This document shows, one piece after another, positions 8,956 to 17,364 of a DNA stretch of 64,000 nucleotides; the stretch's first letter is position 1, and the number at the start of each line of letters is the position of its first letter. Origin of the DNA: Methylobacterium bullatum (GTDB taxonomy: Bacteria; Pseudomonadota; Alphaproteobacteria; Rhizobiales; Beijerinckiaceae); the NCBI GenBank assembly GCA_902712845.1, contig LR743504.1, forward strand, positions 2,640,001 to 2,704,000, written 5' to 3'. Both the position numbers and the translations under genes were made by a program. The notes beneath the pieces are model-generated. The model ran no database searches, was not told the origin of the DNA, and was given only the letters and a program-made list of their open reading frames with translations.

Positions 8956-9513
8956 ATGGTCGCCGCAGACAAGACCCGTAGCTTCATCCCGCTCTCCATC
9001 GCGGTGCTGACCGTCTCCGACACCCGTGTCGCCGAGGACGATCGCTCCGGCGACACGCTGTGCGAACGGCTCGTCGCGGCCGGGCACAGCCTCGCCGGCC
9101 GGGCCATCGTCCCCGACGAAATCGCCGCGATTCGCGCTCATGTGGAATCCTGGACGCGGGACCCGGCTGTCGACGTGGTGATCACCACGGGCGGCACGGG
9201 CTTCACCGGACGCGACGTGACGCCCGAAGCGATCGAGCCGCTGTTCGAGAAGCGGATGGACGGATTCGCGGCGGTCTTCCACCGCATCTCCTACGACAAG
9301 ATCGGCACGTCCACCCTGCAGTCACGGGCCACGGCGGGGCTCGCGAACGCGACCTTCGTCTTCGTCCTGCCCGGTTCGCCGGGTGCCTGCCGCGACGCGT
9401 GGGACGGCATCCTCGCGGCCCAGCTCGACTATCGGCACCGGCCCTGCAACTTCGTCGAGATCATGCCGCGCCTGGACGAACACCTGCGACGCGGCGCCTC
9501 GATTCCGGTCTGA
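8956..9513 (+). CDS. moaB: Molybdenum cofactor biosynthesis protein MoaB
   Basis: 185 residues of the MoCF/MogA fold. The molybdopterin-binding motif TTGGTGFTGRDVTPEAI (about residue 77) and FVLPGSPGACRDAW are clear. MoaB/Mog proteins adenylylate molybdopterin before metal insertion, in the cytosol. Methylobacterium uses molybdo- or tungsto-enzymes such as formate dehydrogenases, so a cofactor gene is expected. The start gives MVAADKTRSFIPLSIAVLTVSDTR; a few residues could be trimmed. Its stop is directly adjacent to the convergent glycosyltransferase stop (9514). Confidence 0.92.
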   Translation: MVAADKTRSFIPLSIAVLTVSDTRVAEDDRSGDTLCERLVAAGHSLAGRAIVPDEIAAIRAHVESWTRDPAVDVVITTGGTGFTGRDVTPEAIEPLFEKRMDGFAAVFHRISYDKIGTSTLQSRATAGLANATFVFVLPGSPGACRDAWDGILAAQLDYRHRPCNFVEIMPRLDEHLRRGASIPV

Positions 9514-10035
9514 TCACCCTCGGTTGAGCCGCACGTTCACCCGCCGGGGATGCAGGCGGGTCGAGAAGACGGCGCTCGCGATGAGGCGGTCCCGGCGTAC
9601 GAGGTCTCCGGCGCGCGGCCTACGCACGCCGATGACGGACTCGCCCTGTGCCGCAAGGCGCGACGGCAACCCCGCATGGGGTCGGCGCAGGCGCCCGAGG
9701 ACCATCTCCGGCCGGGCCGTGCCGATGAACCGATCGATGGTGCGGATCCAGCCCTCGGCCGGCACGTCGCCGGCCTCGAGGCACAGCACCCATTCCCGCC
9801 GCGCGGCCCTAGCCCCTTCCGACCAGGGCGGCGTACCGCCCGAGCGGACGACGAAGGTCGCGCCGGTGGCCTCGGCCACGGCATCGATCGCCGCATCATG
9901 GGCGGGGGCGATGATGACCGCGTCACCGACGAGCCCGGCCGCAACGCCCTCGACGAGAGCCCCCAGAGTATCGGCGAGTCGGTCGACCGCATCGGGGCCG
10001 ACCGGCATCGCTACATGGATCAGAGCCGAAATCAT
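9514..10035 (-). CDS. Small glycosyltransferase-like protein
   Basis: 173 residues beginning MISALIHVAMPVGPDAVDRL. It has a GT-A-like layout: an N-terminal beta-strand, GDAVIIAPAHDAA, then WVLCLEAGDVPAEGWI where GT2 enzymes carry their acidic metal-binding motif, and a C-terminal basic tail. It is shorter than most GT2 enzymes. The donor and acceptor are unknown. The ATG at 10035 is preferred over longer frames because the upstream sequence loses the codon bias and the conserved start. It is convergent with moaB with no spacer. Confidence 0.65.
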   Translation of the reverse strand: MISALIHVAMPVGPDAVDRLADTLGALVEGVAAGLVGDAVIIAPAHDAAIDAVAEATGATFVVRSGGTPPWSEGARAARREWVLCLEAGDVPAEGWIRTIDRFIGTARPEMVLGRLRRPHAGLPSRLAAQGESVIGVRRPRAGDLVRRDRLIASAVFSTRLHPRRVNVRLNRG

Positions 10036-10249
10036 GCGCGCGCATACCGTATTTTCGGCCCGGGGAAAGCCGAATGGCGCCGAAACAGCGACGAGAACCC
10101 GCGCCTCGACGGCATAACCCGTCGATTGCTTTAAAAAAGGGCAGGGACACCTTTCGTGTTCCTGATATGTTCGCAACGCGAATGGAAGGGCATGGCGCGA
10201 CGCGCCGGACGTCCCTGTGTCAAGGCGCCGAACGGAGGGGAAGCAAGGC

Positions 10250-10486
10250 ATGCGGCGGGATCGCAAGATCGATGACCTCGAGATGCCGGGCGGCGACATC
10301 GACCGGGTGAGAGCCTTCGACGGGATCGGTTTCGGCTGGAGCTTCGTCGCTTACGGCCCGCGCTATGCCGCCTTCGATGGGGGACTCGATGGTGGGTTCG
10401 ATGCCGACGCGGCGAAGGCGGTGCCCTTGCCCGTACCCTACGCGCAAGATCTCGAAGCGATGCTGGCTGTGTGGTCCGAGCGGTGA
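10250..10486 (+). CDS. Conserved hypothetical protein, 78 residues
   Basis: Begins MRRDRKIDDLEMPGGDIDRV and continues with an aromatic/glycine part (GFGWSFVAYGPRYAAFDGGL) and an amphipathic end (YAQDLEAMLAVW). I do not recognise a family. ATG 10250 is preceded by GGAGGGG 7 bases upstream; a GTG at 10217 is an alternative. The stop overlaps the GTG start of the radical SAM gene by 16 bases, so the two are translationally coupled and may work together. Confidence 0.6.
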   Translation: MRRDRKIDDLEMPGGDIDRVRAFDGIGFGWSFVAYGPRYAAFDGGLDGGFDADAAKAVPLPVPYAQDLEAMLAVWSER

Positions 10487-11616
10487 AGGCCGCCGGGGAC
10501 AGGGATGACGAGGCGTTCGGCGCGCCCGACCGGCGGCTTGGAGGGAGCACCCTGTCGGCGGATGCGAGAAAGGGGCGGGGGGCCACGGCCAATCCCTGCG
10601 GTCGCTACGAACCGGCATGGCGCGAGGCCTTCGACGACGGTTGGGTTTCGGATGATGCCGTCCAGCGCCTGCGTACCGAAGACCGGCCCGAGCACGCACG
10701 CACCATCCTGACGCGGAATACGTCACCGGACCTTCCGTTCGATCGCTCGATCAATCCCTATCGCGGCTGCGAGCACGGATGCGTCTATTGTTTCGCCCGG
10801 CCCAACCATGCCTATGTCGGCTTGTCGCCCGGCCTCGATTTCGAGACGAAGCTGTTCCACAAAGCCAACGCGGCCGAGCTGCTGGAGCGCGAGCTCTCCG
10901 CGAAGGGCTACGTGCCGCAGACGATCGCCCTCGGGACTGCCACGGACCCGTATCAGCCGATCGAGCGAGACCATGGCATCACCCGCGCCGTGCTCGGCGT
11001 ATTGGCGCGCTTCCGCCATCCCGTGGGGATCGTCACCAAGTCGAACCTCGTCGCCCGGGACATCGACATCCTGGCGCCGATGGCGGAGCTAGGCCTCGTG
11101 AAGGTGGCGATGTCGGTGACGACCCTCGACCCTGTCCTGGCCCGACGCATGGAGCCGCGCGCACCCCATCCCGACCGGCGGCTGGAGGCAATCCGTCAGC
11201 TCAGCCGCGCGGGCATCCCGGTCATGGTGATGATGGCCCCGGTCATTCCATCGCTGAACGACCACGAAATCGAAGCGGTGCTGGAACGGGCGCGGGAATG
11301 CGGTGCCGTCGAGGCGCGCCATGTCCTGCTGCGGCTGCCGCTCGAACTCGACGACCTCGTGAACGACTGGTTCACCGAGCATTATCCGGGCCGCCGGCGG
11401 CATGTAATGTCGCTCGTGCGCGAGGCCCGCGGTGGCAAGGCCTACGATGCGACCTTCGGCCGGCGGATGACCGGCAGCGGCGCCTACGCCGACCTCATCG
11501 CCCAGCGCATGCGTCTGGCAAAGCAACGCCTCCGCTATGCCGATGAGCGCATCTCCCTGCGCACGGATCTCTTCGATCCTACAGCGGCGTCCGGGTCACA
11601 GCTCAGCCTGCTGTGA
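10471..11616 (+). CDS. PA0069-family radical SAM protein
   Basis: 381 residues. The radical SAM cysteine triad is in YRGCEHGCVYCFARP (CxxxCxxC, about residue 97), which binds [4Fe-4S] and SAM. Other family segments are LGTATDPYQPIE, GIVTKSNLVARDIDIL and VMMAPVIPSLND. The family is related to spore photoproduct lyase-like proteins (Rv2578c/PA0069); its reaction is not established. The GTG at 10471 lies inside the end of the preceding 78-residue ORF. The 3' end overlaps the convergent rnhB gene by 14 bases. Confidence 0.85.
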   Translation: MVRAVKAAGDRDDEAFGAPDRRLGGSTLSADARKGRGATANPCGRYEPAWREAFDDGWVSDDAVQRLRTEDRPEHARTILTRNTSPDLPFDRSINPYRGCEHGCVYCFARPNHAYVGLSPGLDFETKLFHKANAAELLERELSAKGYVPQTIALGTATDPYQPIERDHGITRAVLGVLARFRHPVGIVTKSNLVARDIDILAPMAELGLVKVAMSVTTLDPVLARRMEPRAPHPDRRLEAIRQLSRAGIPVMVMMAPVIPSLNDHEIEAVLERARECGAVEARHVLLRLPLELDDLVNDWFTEHYPGRRRHVMSLVREARGGKAYDATFGRRMTGSGAYADLIAQRMRLAKQRLRYADERISLRTDLFDPTAASGSQLSLL

Positions 11617-12229
11617 CGACAGAGGGCGAGGAAGCGAATCGCTTGGTGAAGCTCACCCGGTGATGCGCCGAGCGGCCGAGGCTCGCCAAACCGGCGAGAT
11701 GAGCCGCGGTGCCGTAGCCGACATTGCGATCCCAGGCATAGGCCGGATGACGGCCGGCCAGAACCCGCATGAGATCGTCCCGCAGGGTCTTGGCGACGAT
11801 GGAGGCCGCCGCGATCTGCGGCACCAGCCGATCGCCGCCGATCACCGCCCGGCACGGCAGGGACAGGCCGGGGATGGCATCGCGCCCATCCACGGCCACG
11901 GGCGCTTCGAGGCCGAGTTTCTCCACCGCTCGCCGCATCGCGTCGAGGGTCGCCGCGCGGACGTTGATGCGGTCCACGAGTTGCCGGGACCCGGCCGCCA
12001 CGGCCACCTCGGCATGTTCGCGAATCAGAGGCGTCAGACGCTCGCGCGTCGCCCGGTCGAGCTTCTTGCTGTCGTCGAGGCAGGCCAGCACGGAGGCCGG
12101 GAACACGGCGGGATCGAACCAGACCGCCGCCACGACCACGGGGCCGCACAGCGCACCGCGCCCGACCTCGTCGCAGCCGATGAGAGCGGGGAGGGTGCTG
12201 GCGACGGGGTCGGCGAACGGTCTGGTCAT
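11603..12229 (-). CDS. rnhB: Ribonuclease HII
   Basis: 208 residues. It cleaves RNA of RNA-DNA hybrids and excises ribonucleotides misplaced in DNA. The catalytic Asp-Glu pair is in IGCDEVGRGALCGPVV (about residues 20-21); the further acids are in AVDGRDAIPG and IVAKTLRDDLM, and the KK of LDDSKKLD is also family-typical. Normal length and start. It lies 120 bases downstream of the glycosyltransferase gene at 12350 on the same strand and overlaps the radical SAM gene tail by 14 bases, convergently. Confidence 0.93.
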   Translation of the reverse strand: MTRPFADPVASTLPALIGCDEVGRGALCGPVVVAAVWFDPAVFPASVLACLDDSKKLDRATRERLTPLIREHAEVAVAAGSRQLVDRINVRAATLDAMRRAVEKLGLEAPVAVDGRDAIPGLSLPCRAVIGGDRLVPQIAAASIVAKTLRDDLMRVLAGRHPAYAWDRNVGYGTAAHLAGLASLGRSAHHRVSFTKRFASSPSVVTAG

Positions 12230-12349
12230 TTGACCGATGGATTATACCTCACCCAAAGGCCGGTCACCGGGCTTGGCGCGAGAAACGTGTGGGAGCGTGG
12301 CCGAACTCTCTGGGCGAGGAGGCCGGAAGATCACCGCCACGGCCCCGGG

Positions 12350-13420
12350 CTACACCGCGGGTGCCGCCCGGAACGCCCGGCGCCGGGGCGTAGGAAGGCC
12401 GGTGCCGTGAGCCAGCGAAATGTTGGTGAAGAACTGGCGCGCGCTCTCGCCCCAGGTGTAGCGCAGGGCCTCTGCGCGGCAGCGCTCGCGGGGGATCGAC
12501 AGGGCGGCGAGCGCCGCCTCGCGCAGGTCGGGTCCGAGGATTCCGGCGCCGGTCCCGCCGATGACGTCGAGAGGGCCGGTCACCGGATAGGCCGCCACGG
12601 GAACGCCGCAGGCGAGGGCTTCGAGCAGGACGATGCCGAACGTGTCGGTAAGACTGGGGAAGACGAACACGTCCGCCGCCGCGTAGATGCGGGCGAGCGC
12701 CGCGCCGGTCAGGGTTCCGAGGAAGCGGGCCTTCGGATACAGGCCGGCCAGGCGTGCCCGGTCAGGGCCGTCTCCGACCACGATCTTGGTGCCCGGCAGG
12801 TCGAGATCGAGGAAGGCCGAAACGTTCTTCTCCACCGCCAGCCGGCCGACGAAGAGAAAGAACGGTCCGGACAATCCGACCAGGCCATCGGGCGGGACGT
12901 CATCCGGCCCGGCGGGGCGAAAGAGGTCCGTATCGACCCCCCGCGTCCAGCGCATCAGGTTGCCGAAACCGCGTGAGGCGAGGTCACGTTCGAGGGAAGG
13001 GGTCGAGACCATCGTCCCGCTCGCCGCGCCGTGAAAGCGCCGCAGCCAGGCATAGCTCCAGCTTTCGGGAACGGGAGCACGGGCGGCGAGGTACTCGGGA
13101 AAGCGCGTGTGATAGCTCGTGGTGAAAGGGCGGCCATGGGCGAGACAATAGCGCCGGGTCGCGTAGCCGACGGTCCCCTCGGTGGCCACATGGACATGGG
13201 TCGGGGCGAGATCCGACCATAGGCGCGCGACCTTGCCCTTGGTGGCATAAGACAGCCGAATCTCCGGGTATCCCGGGAGCGGCACCGAGGCGAAGTCCTG
13301 ATGGGTCAGGAACACGGTCTCGAAGCCGAGTTCCTGGCCCGCCGCCGCCATGTTCTCGAGAGAGCGGACGACCCCGTTGACCTGTGGGTGCCACGCATCG
13401 GTGGCGATCAACAGCCTCAC
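12350..13420 (-). CDS. Glycosyltransferase family 4 (GT-B), Agt-like
   Basis: 356 residues, starting at GTG 13420 (VRLLIATDAWHPQVNGVVRSL). The N-terminal acceptor domain has HVATEGTVGYATRRY. The C-terminal donor domain has FLFVGRLAVEKN, VVGDGPDRARL and the nucleotide-sugar site around SLTDTFGIVLLEALACGVPVAA. It overlaps the upstream phosphoesterase gene by 4 bases (GTGA), so the two are co-translated. In several alphaproteobacteria such a pair is plcP-agt: PlcP strips phosphocholine or similar heads from phospholipids and Agt adds sugar to the diacylglycerol under phosphate limitation. That role is inferred from the pairing; other GT4 functions are possible. Confidence 0.72.
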   Translation of the reverse strand: MRLLIATDAWHPQVNGVVRSLENMAAAGQELGFETVFLTHQDFASVPLPGYPEIRLSYATKGKVARLWSDLAPTHVHVATEGTVGYATRRYCLAHGRPFTTSYHTRFPEYLAARAPVPESWSYAWLRRFHGAASGTMVSTPSLERDLASRGFGNLMRWTRGVDTDLFRPAGPDDVPPDGLVGLSGPFFLFVGRLAVEKNVSAFLDLDLPGTKIVVGDGPDRARLAGLYPKARFLGTLTGAALARIYAAADVFVFPSLTDTFGIVLLEALACGVPVAAYPVTGPLDVIGGTGAGILGPDLREAALAALSIPRERCRAEALRYTWGESARQFFTNISLAHGTGLPTPRRRAFRAAPAV

Positions 13421-14244
13421 GCGACAGCCCGCGCCGGACCGACGGTGACCGCGCTGCGCTCCGCTTCTTCCGCGGCGGCCCGCGCCCGCAACACGCTCGG
13501 GTAATGCAGCACCTCCATGGTGCCGTCGTAATGCTCGACGATGGCGGTGCAGGATTCCACCCAATCCCCGGTGTTGAGGTAAGTCAGCCCGGCGATCTGC
13601 CGGTGGGCGGCATGGTGGATGTGTCCGCAGATGACGCCGTCGGCACCCACGCGCTTGGCCTCCGCGCTGAGCAACTCCTCGAACTTTCCGATGAAGTTGA
13701 CAGCGTTCTTCACTTTGAGCTTGGCCCAGGCCGAGAGCGACCAATAGGCAAGCCCGAGTCGGCGCCTGAGGGTGTTCAAGTGGGTATTGACGAAGAGTGC
13801 GAAGGTGTAGGCCCCGTCGCCCAGGAAGGCGATCCATTTGGCATGCCGCACGACCATGTCGAACTGGTCGCCGTGAATGACGAGATAGCGCTTGCCGTCC
13901 GCTGCGACGTGGATCCGGTCGTCCACCACCTCGATCCCGCCGAAGGTCATGCCGAGATAATCGCGCAGGAACTCGTCGTGGTTGCCGGGGATGTAAATCA
14001 GCGTCGAGCCCTTGCGCACCTTGCGCAGCAGCTTCTGCACCACGTCGTTGTGGCTCTGCGGCCAGAACCAGCCCGATTTGAGCTGCCAGCCGTCGACGAT
14101 GTCGCCGACGAGGTAGATCTCGTCGGCGTCGTAATCCCGTAGGAATTCCAGCAGCAATCCCGCCTGACAGCCCTTCGTGCCCAGATGCATATCGGACAGG
14201 AAGAGCGTCCTCACGCGGATCGTCTTCTCTGTATCTTCGCCCAC
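13417..14244 (-). CDS. Metallophosphoesterase, PlcP/LpxH-like
   Basis: 275 residues, starting at GTG 14244 with GGAG upstream. Calcineurin-like motifs are complete: SDMHLG (about residue 17), LVGDIVDGW, YIPGNHDEFLRD, VIHGDQFD and VICGHIHHA. The family was long annotated as UDP-2,3-diacylglucosamine hydrolase. The alphaproteobacterial branch that neighbours a GT4 gene includes PlcP, a phospholipase C induced by phosphate starvation. Coupling to the GT4 gene by a 4-base overlap and a Pho-box-like site 47 bases upstream support the PlcP reading, without excluding LpxH-type activity. Confidence 0.75.
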   Translation of the reverse strand: MGEDTEKTIRVRTLFLSDMHLGTKGCQAGLLLEFLRDYDADEIYLVGDIVDGWQLKSGWFWPQSHNDVVQKLLRKVRKGSTLIYIPGNHDEFLRDYLGMTFGGIEVVDDRIHVAADGKRYLVIHGDQFDMVVRHAKWIAFLGDGAYTFALFVNTHLNTLRRRLGLAYWSLSAWAKLKVKNAVNFIGKFEELLSAEAKRVGADGVICGHIHHAAHRQIAGLTYLNTGDWVESCTAIVEHYDGTMEVLHYPSVLRARAAAEEAERSAVTVGPARAVA

Positions 14245-14877
14245 GACCCACTCCGAACGGCTTCGGTGCGTTGAGCCAAACCGGATTCCCGTATCAGTTT
14301 GATGACGCGCAGCCGGCCTGCCCCGTGGCCCCCTCTTGGCGTGACTACTTCAAGCGCATCGCCGAGATGCTGCACTGCGCGACAAATTTTTTGAGTGGCC
14401 GGGAAGTTTTTTGCGTTTTCCTTCGGTGGCGAACCCCGGCATAGTCCCGATCAAGGTGACCCACCGGATCGCGCTGGAAAGCGCGTGTCCGGAGCCCATG
14501 CGAGGCGAAATCAAGGTTGCCGACGAGGTGAGAAACGACGTCCAAGGCCCTGGGAGTGTGCGGCATTCGCGCGCCCCGGCCAACGGAGAGAGGCTTGATC
14601 CAGTCGAAGGCAGTCGCGTCGAGCGCTCCGGAGCTCGCAGCCATCGGTGATGGCACGAGGCGGGCCTCGCGCCTTCCGTCGACGATCGTGGACCGTGCCT
14701 TCTCCTCCAGACGGACGCGCGGCAGCCGGTGCTCCCGGCAGCGCCGCCGTTTCTTTCCCAAAGCTTAGGAACCGTCCCGGCTGCCCATCAGGCCGGATCG
14801 CGACCTCGGACCACCGTATTCGATCCCAGCGTCGCACGATGCGTGCGCGCGAACCGAAGAAGAACCGGAGACACAAC
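14245..14877. other. Long intergenic region ahead of the serine-cycle operon
   Basis: 633 bases without a convincing gene. It must hold the plcP-like promoter (minus) and the promoter of sgaA (plus). A short AT-rich patch with two T6 runs lies at about 14388-14412. Several frames are open, but their codon usage and lack of ribosome-binding sites argue against coding. In M. extorquens this operon is activated by the LysR-type regulator QscR; I could not pick out a convincing operator here. Confidence 0.5.
14291..14308 (-). promoter_or_regulatory. Candidate Pho box upstream of the plcP-agt-like pair
   Basis: Read on the minus strand: GCGTCAT-CAAA-CTGATAC. Each 7-base half matches the rhizobial PhoB consensus CTGTCAT/CTGTCAC at 5 of 7 positions, with the correct 4-base AT-rich spacer. 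It lies 47 bases before the GTG start at 14244. Confidence 0.45.
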
Positions 14878-16086
14878 ATGGCGGCAACGAGACGGCCGGG
14901 TCGGAATCATCTGTTCGTTCCGGGCCCGACGAACATCCCCGACCGCGTCCAGCGGGCGATGATCGTTCCCTCCGAGGATCACCGTTCGGTGGATTTCCCG
15001 GCGCTGACCAAGCCCCTGTTCGAAGAGACCAAGGCCGTGTTCGGCTCGACCCAGGGCACGATCTTCCTGTTCCCGGCCTCGGGTACCGGCATCTGGGAAT
15101 CGGCGCTGACCAACACCCTGCATCGCGGCGACACGGTGCTGACCTCGCGCTTCGGCCAGTTCAGCCACCTCTGGATCGACATGGCCCAGCGCCTCGGCCT
15201 GAACGTGATCGTTCAGGAAGAGGAATGGGGCACGGGTGCGAACCCCCAGCGGATCGAGGAGGCGCTGCGCGCCGACACGAACCACGAGATCAAGGCCGTC
15301 ATGACGGTCCATAACGAAACCGCCACCGGCGTCACCAGCGACATCGGTGCCGTGCGCAAGGCGATCGACGCCGCCGGCCACCCGGCCCTGCTCTTCGTGG
15401 ACGGCGTGTCCTCGATCGGCTCCCTGCCGTTCTACGCCGACGAGTGGAAGGTCGATTGCGCCATCGCCGGCTCGCAGAAGGGCCTGATGCTCCCCGCCGG
15501 CCTCGGCGTGATCTGCGTCAGCCAGAAGGCGCTCAAGGCCGCCGAGTCCTCGTCGGGCCCGAACGACCGTCTCGCGCATGTCTACTTCGACTGGGCCGAC
15601 CACCAGAAGCAGAACGGCGCCGGCTACTTCCCCTACACGCCCGCCCTTCCGCTTCTTTACGGCCTGCGCGAGGCGCTCGCCTGCCTGCGGGAAGAAGGTC
15701 TTGAGAACGTCTACCACCGCCATGCCGTGCTCGGCGAGGCGACCCGCCAGGCCGTCGCGGCCTGGGGTCTCAAGACCTGCGCCAAGGAAGCCAAGTGGAA
15801 CTCGGACACGGTGACCGCCATCCTCGTCCCCGAGGGTGTCGACGCCGCCGCGATCATCAAGCATGCCTTCGTGCGCTACAACCTCGCCCTCGGTGCGGGT
15901 CTGAGCCAGGTGGCCGGCAAGGTGTTCCGCATCGGCCACGTGGGTGACCTGAACGAGCTCTCGCTTCTCGGCGCCATCGCCGGCGCGGAAATGGCCATGC
16001 TCGACAACGGCGTGAAGGTGCAGCCGGGCTCCGGCGTCGCCGCCGCCTCCAGCTACCTGCGCGAAAATCCCCTCGCGAAGTCCTGA
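14878..16086 (+). CDS. sgaA: Serine--glyoxylate aminotransferase
   Basis: 402 residues, the length known for M. extorquens SgaA. It is a class V PLP enzyme that transfers the amino group of serine to glyoxylate, giving hydroxypyruvate and glycine, a central serine-cycle step in the cytosol. The substrate loop HLFVPGPTNIPDRV is at the N-terminus, and the PLP-binding lysine is K201 in AIAGSQKGLMLPAGLG. The ATG at 14878 is preceded by GGAG; the frame stays open for 77 codons upstream, but that part is not family-like. First gene of the sgaA-hprA-mtdA-fchA unit; its product hydroxypyruvate is the substrate of the next gene. Confidence 0.97.
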   Translation: MAATRRPGRNHLFVPGPTNIPDRVQRAMIVPSEDHRSVDFPALTKPLFEETKAVFGSTQGTIFLFPASGTGIWESALTNTLHRGDTVLTSRFGQFSHLWIDMAQRLGLNVIVQEEEWGTGANPQRIEEALRADTNHEIKAVMTVHNETATGVTSDIGAVRKAIDAAGHPALLFVDGVSSIGSLPFYADEWKVDCAIAGSQKGLMLPAGLGVICVSQKALKAAESSSGPNDRLAHVYFDWADHQKQNGAGYFPYTPALPLLYGLREALACLREEGLENVYHRHAVLGEATRQAVAAWGLKTCAKEAKWNSDTVTAILVPEGVDAAAIIKHAFVRYNLALGAGLSQVAGKVFRIGHVGDLNELSLLGAIAGAEMAMLDNGVKVQPGSGVAAASSYLRENPLAKS

Positions 16087-16098
16087 TCGAAGCTGTTT

Positions 16099-16127
16099 CC
16101 CGGGGCCGGCATCTCGCCGGCCCCGGG
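16099..16127. terminator. 12-bp GC hairpin between sgaA and hprA
   Basis: CCCGGGGCCGGC (16099-16110), loop ATCTC, and its perfect complement (16116-16127). No T-run follows, so it is more likely a processing or mRNA-stability hairpin, or a partial attenuator, than a full terminator inside the operon. Confidence 0.55.
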
Positions 16128-16194
16128 GCATCGTCTATAGAAGCGTGTATCGCGTAACGTCGCGCTCGGCGCGGAACGTCGCTTGAGGGTTCCA

Positions 16195-17133
16195 ATGGCG
16201 CACAAAATCGTCTTCCTCGATCGTGAATCCCTCGACGCCAAGGTGCGTGAGTTCAATTTCCCGCACGAATATACCGAGTACGAATCGACCTGGACGCCGG
16301 AGGAGATCGTCGAGCGCCTGAAGGGGGCCGAGATCGCGCTGATCAACAAGGTGCCCATGCGCGCCGAGACGTTGAAGCAGCTCCCCGACCTCAAGCTCAT
16401 CGCCGTGGCCGCCACAGGCACCGACGTCGTCGACAAGGCCGCCGCCAAGGAACTCGGCATCACCGTCGTCAACATCCGGAACTATGCCTTCAACACCGTG
16501 CCCGAGCACGTGATCGGCCTGATGTTCGCCCTGCGGCGCGCCATCGTGCCCTACGCGAATTCCGTGCGCCGGGGCGATTGGGCGAAATCCACGCAGTTCT
16601 GCTATTTCGACTACCCGATTCACGACATCGCCGGCTCGACGCTGGGCATCGTTGGCTATGGAGCGCTGGGCAAGTCCATCGCCAAGAGGGCCGAAGCCCT
16701 CGGCATGAAGGTCATCGCCTACGACGTGTTCCCGCAGGAAGGCCTCGTGGATTTCGAGACGATCCTCACCGAATCCGACGTCATCACCCTGCATGCGCCG
16801 CTGACGCCGGAGACCCGGAACATGATCGGCGCCGAGCAGCTTGCGAAGATGAAGAAGCACGCCATCCTCATCAACACTGCCCGTGGCGGCCTGGTCGACG
16901 AGGAAGCCCTTGCTGAGGCGCTGAAGGCCGGCACGATCGGTGGCGCCGGCTTCGATGTCGTGGTCACCGAGCCGCCCAAGAACGGCAATATCCTGTGCGA
17001 GCTCGACCTGCCCAACCTCATCGTCACGCCGCATGTGGCCTGGGCGAGCAAGGAAGCCATGCAGATCCTGGCCGACCAGCTCGTGGACAACGTCGAGGCC
17101 TATGTTGCGGGCAAGCCGCAGAACGTGGTGTGA
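16195..17133 (+). CDS. hprA: Hydroxypyruvate reductase (glycerate dehydrogenase)
   Basis: 312 residues of the D-2-hydroxyacid dehydrogenase family. It reduces hydroxypyruvate to glycerate with NADH in the serine cycle. The NAD-binding motif LGIVGYGALGKSIA is near residue 150. The catalytic Arg is in LINTARGGLVDEEAL, and the catalytic His is in VTPHVAWASKEA. ATG 16195 is chosen (MAHKIVFLDRESL); a start 4 codons upstream lacks the family N-terminus. It follows sgaA after a 108-base gap that contains a GC hairpin. Confidence 0.96.
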   Translation: MAHKIVFLDRESLDAKVREFNFPHEYTEYESTWTPEEIVERLKGAEIALINKVPMRAETLKQLPDLKLIAVAATGTDVVDKAAAKELGITVVNIRNYAFNTVPEHVIGLMFALRRAIVPYANSVRRGDWAKSTQFCYFDYPIHDIAGSTLGIVGYGALGKSIAKRAEALGMKVIAYDVFPQEGLVDFETILTESDVITLHAPLTPETRNMIGAEQLAKMKKHAILINTARGGLVDEEALAEALKAGTIGGAGFDVVVTEPPKNGNILCELDLPNLIVTPHVAWASKEAMQILADQLVDNVEAYVAGKPQNVV

Positions 17134-17267
17134 GGATCGGGCTTCATACCTGAAGAACCGGCTGAGAGACGCCGACGTCCTTACGGGTCCATGGAGCGGA
17201 GGCCGGGATCCAAATCGTTAGGCGCAGATCGAGGCTGTGCTGACGAGGTGTTCGGATGACGAGCTCG

Positions 17268-17287
17268 CCGACACTCCGGAGTGTCGG
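17268..17287. promoter_or_regulatory. Perfect 20-bp palindrome upstream of mtdA
   Basis: CCGACACTCCGGAGTGTCGG reads identically on both strands with no loop. It lies in the 231-base hprA-mtdA gap, 77 bases before the mtdA start. An uninterrupted palindrome suits a dimeric DNA-binding protein better than an RNA hairpin. No cognate regulator is known to me. Confidence 0.5.
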
Positions 17288-17364
17288 AGCACACCATCGC
17301 GCGGCTCGATGCAGTCTCGCCAATCATACGACAACCGCGCAGCGACGCGGGCAGAGGAAACGAC

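Noticed and set aside
12350..14251. One 633-codon frame spanning the glycosyltransferase and the phosphoesterase region
   Set aside because: Its first half is only an out-of-frame reading of the phosphoesterase gene; the true gene starts at GTG 13420.
14345..14761. Open minus-strand frame of 138 codons upstream of sgaA
   Set aside because: No ribosome-binding site, atypical codon use, no recognisable family, and it covers the expected sgaA control region.
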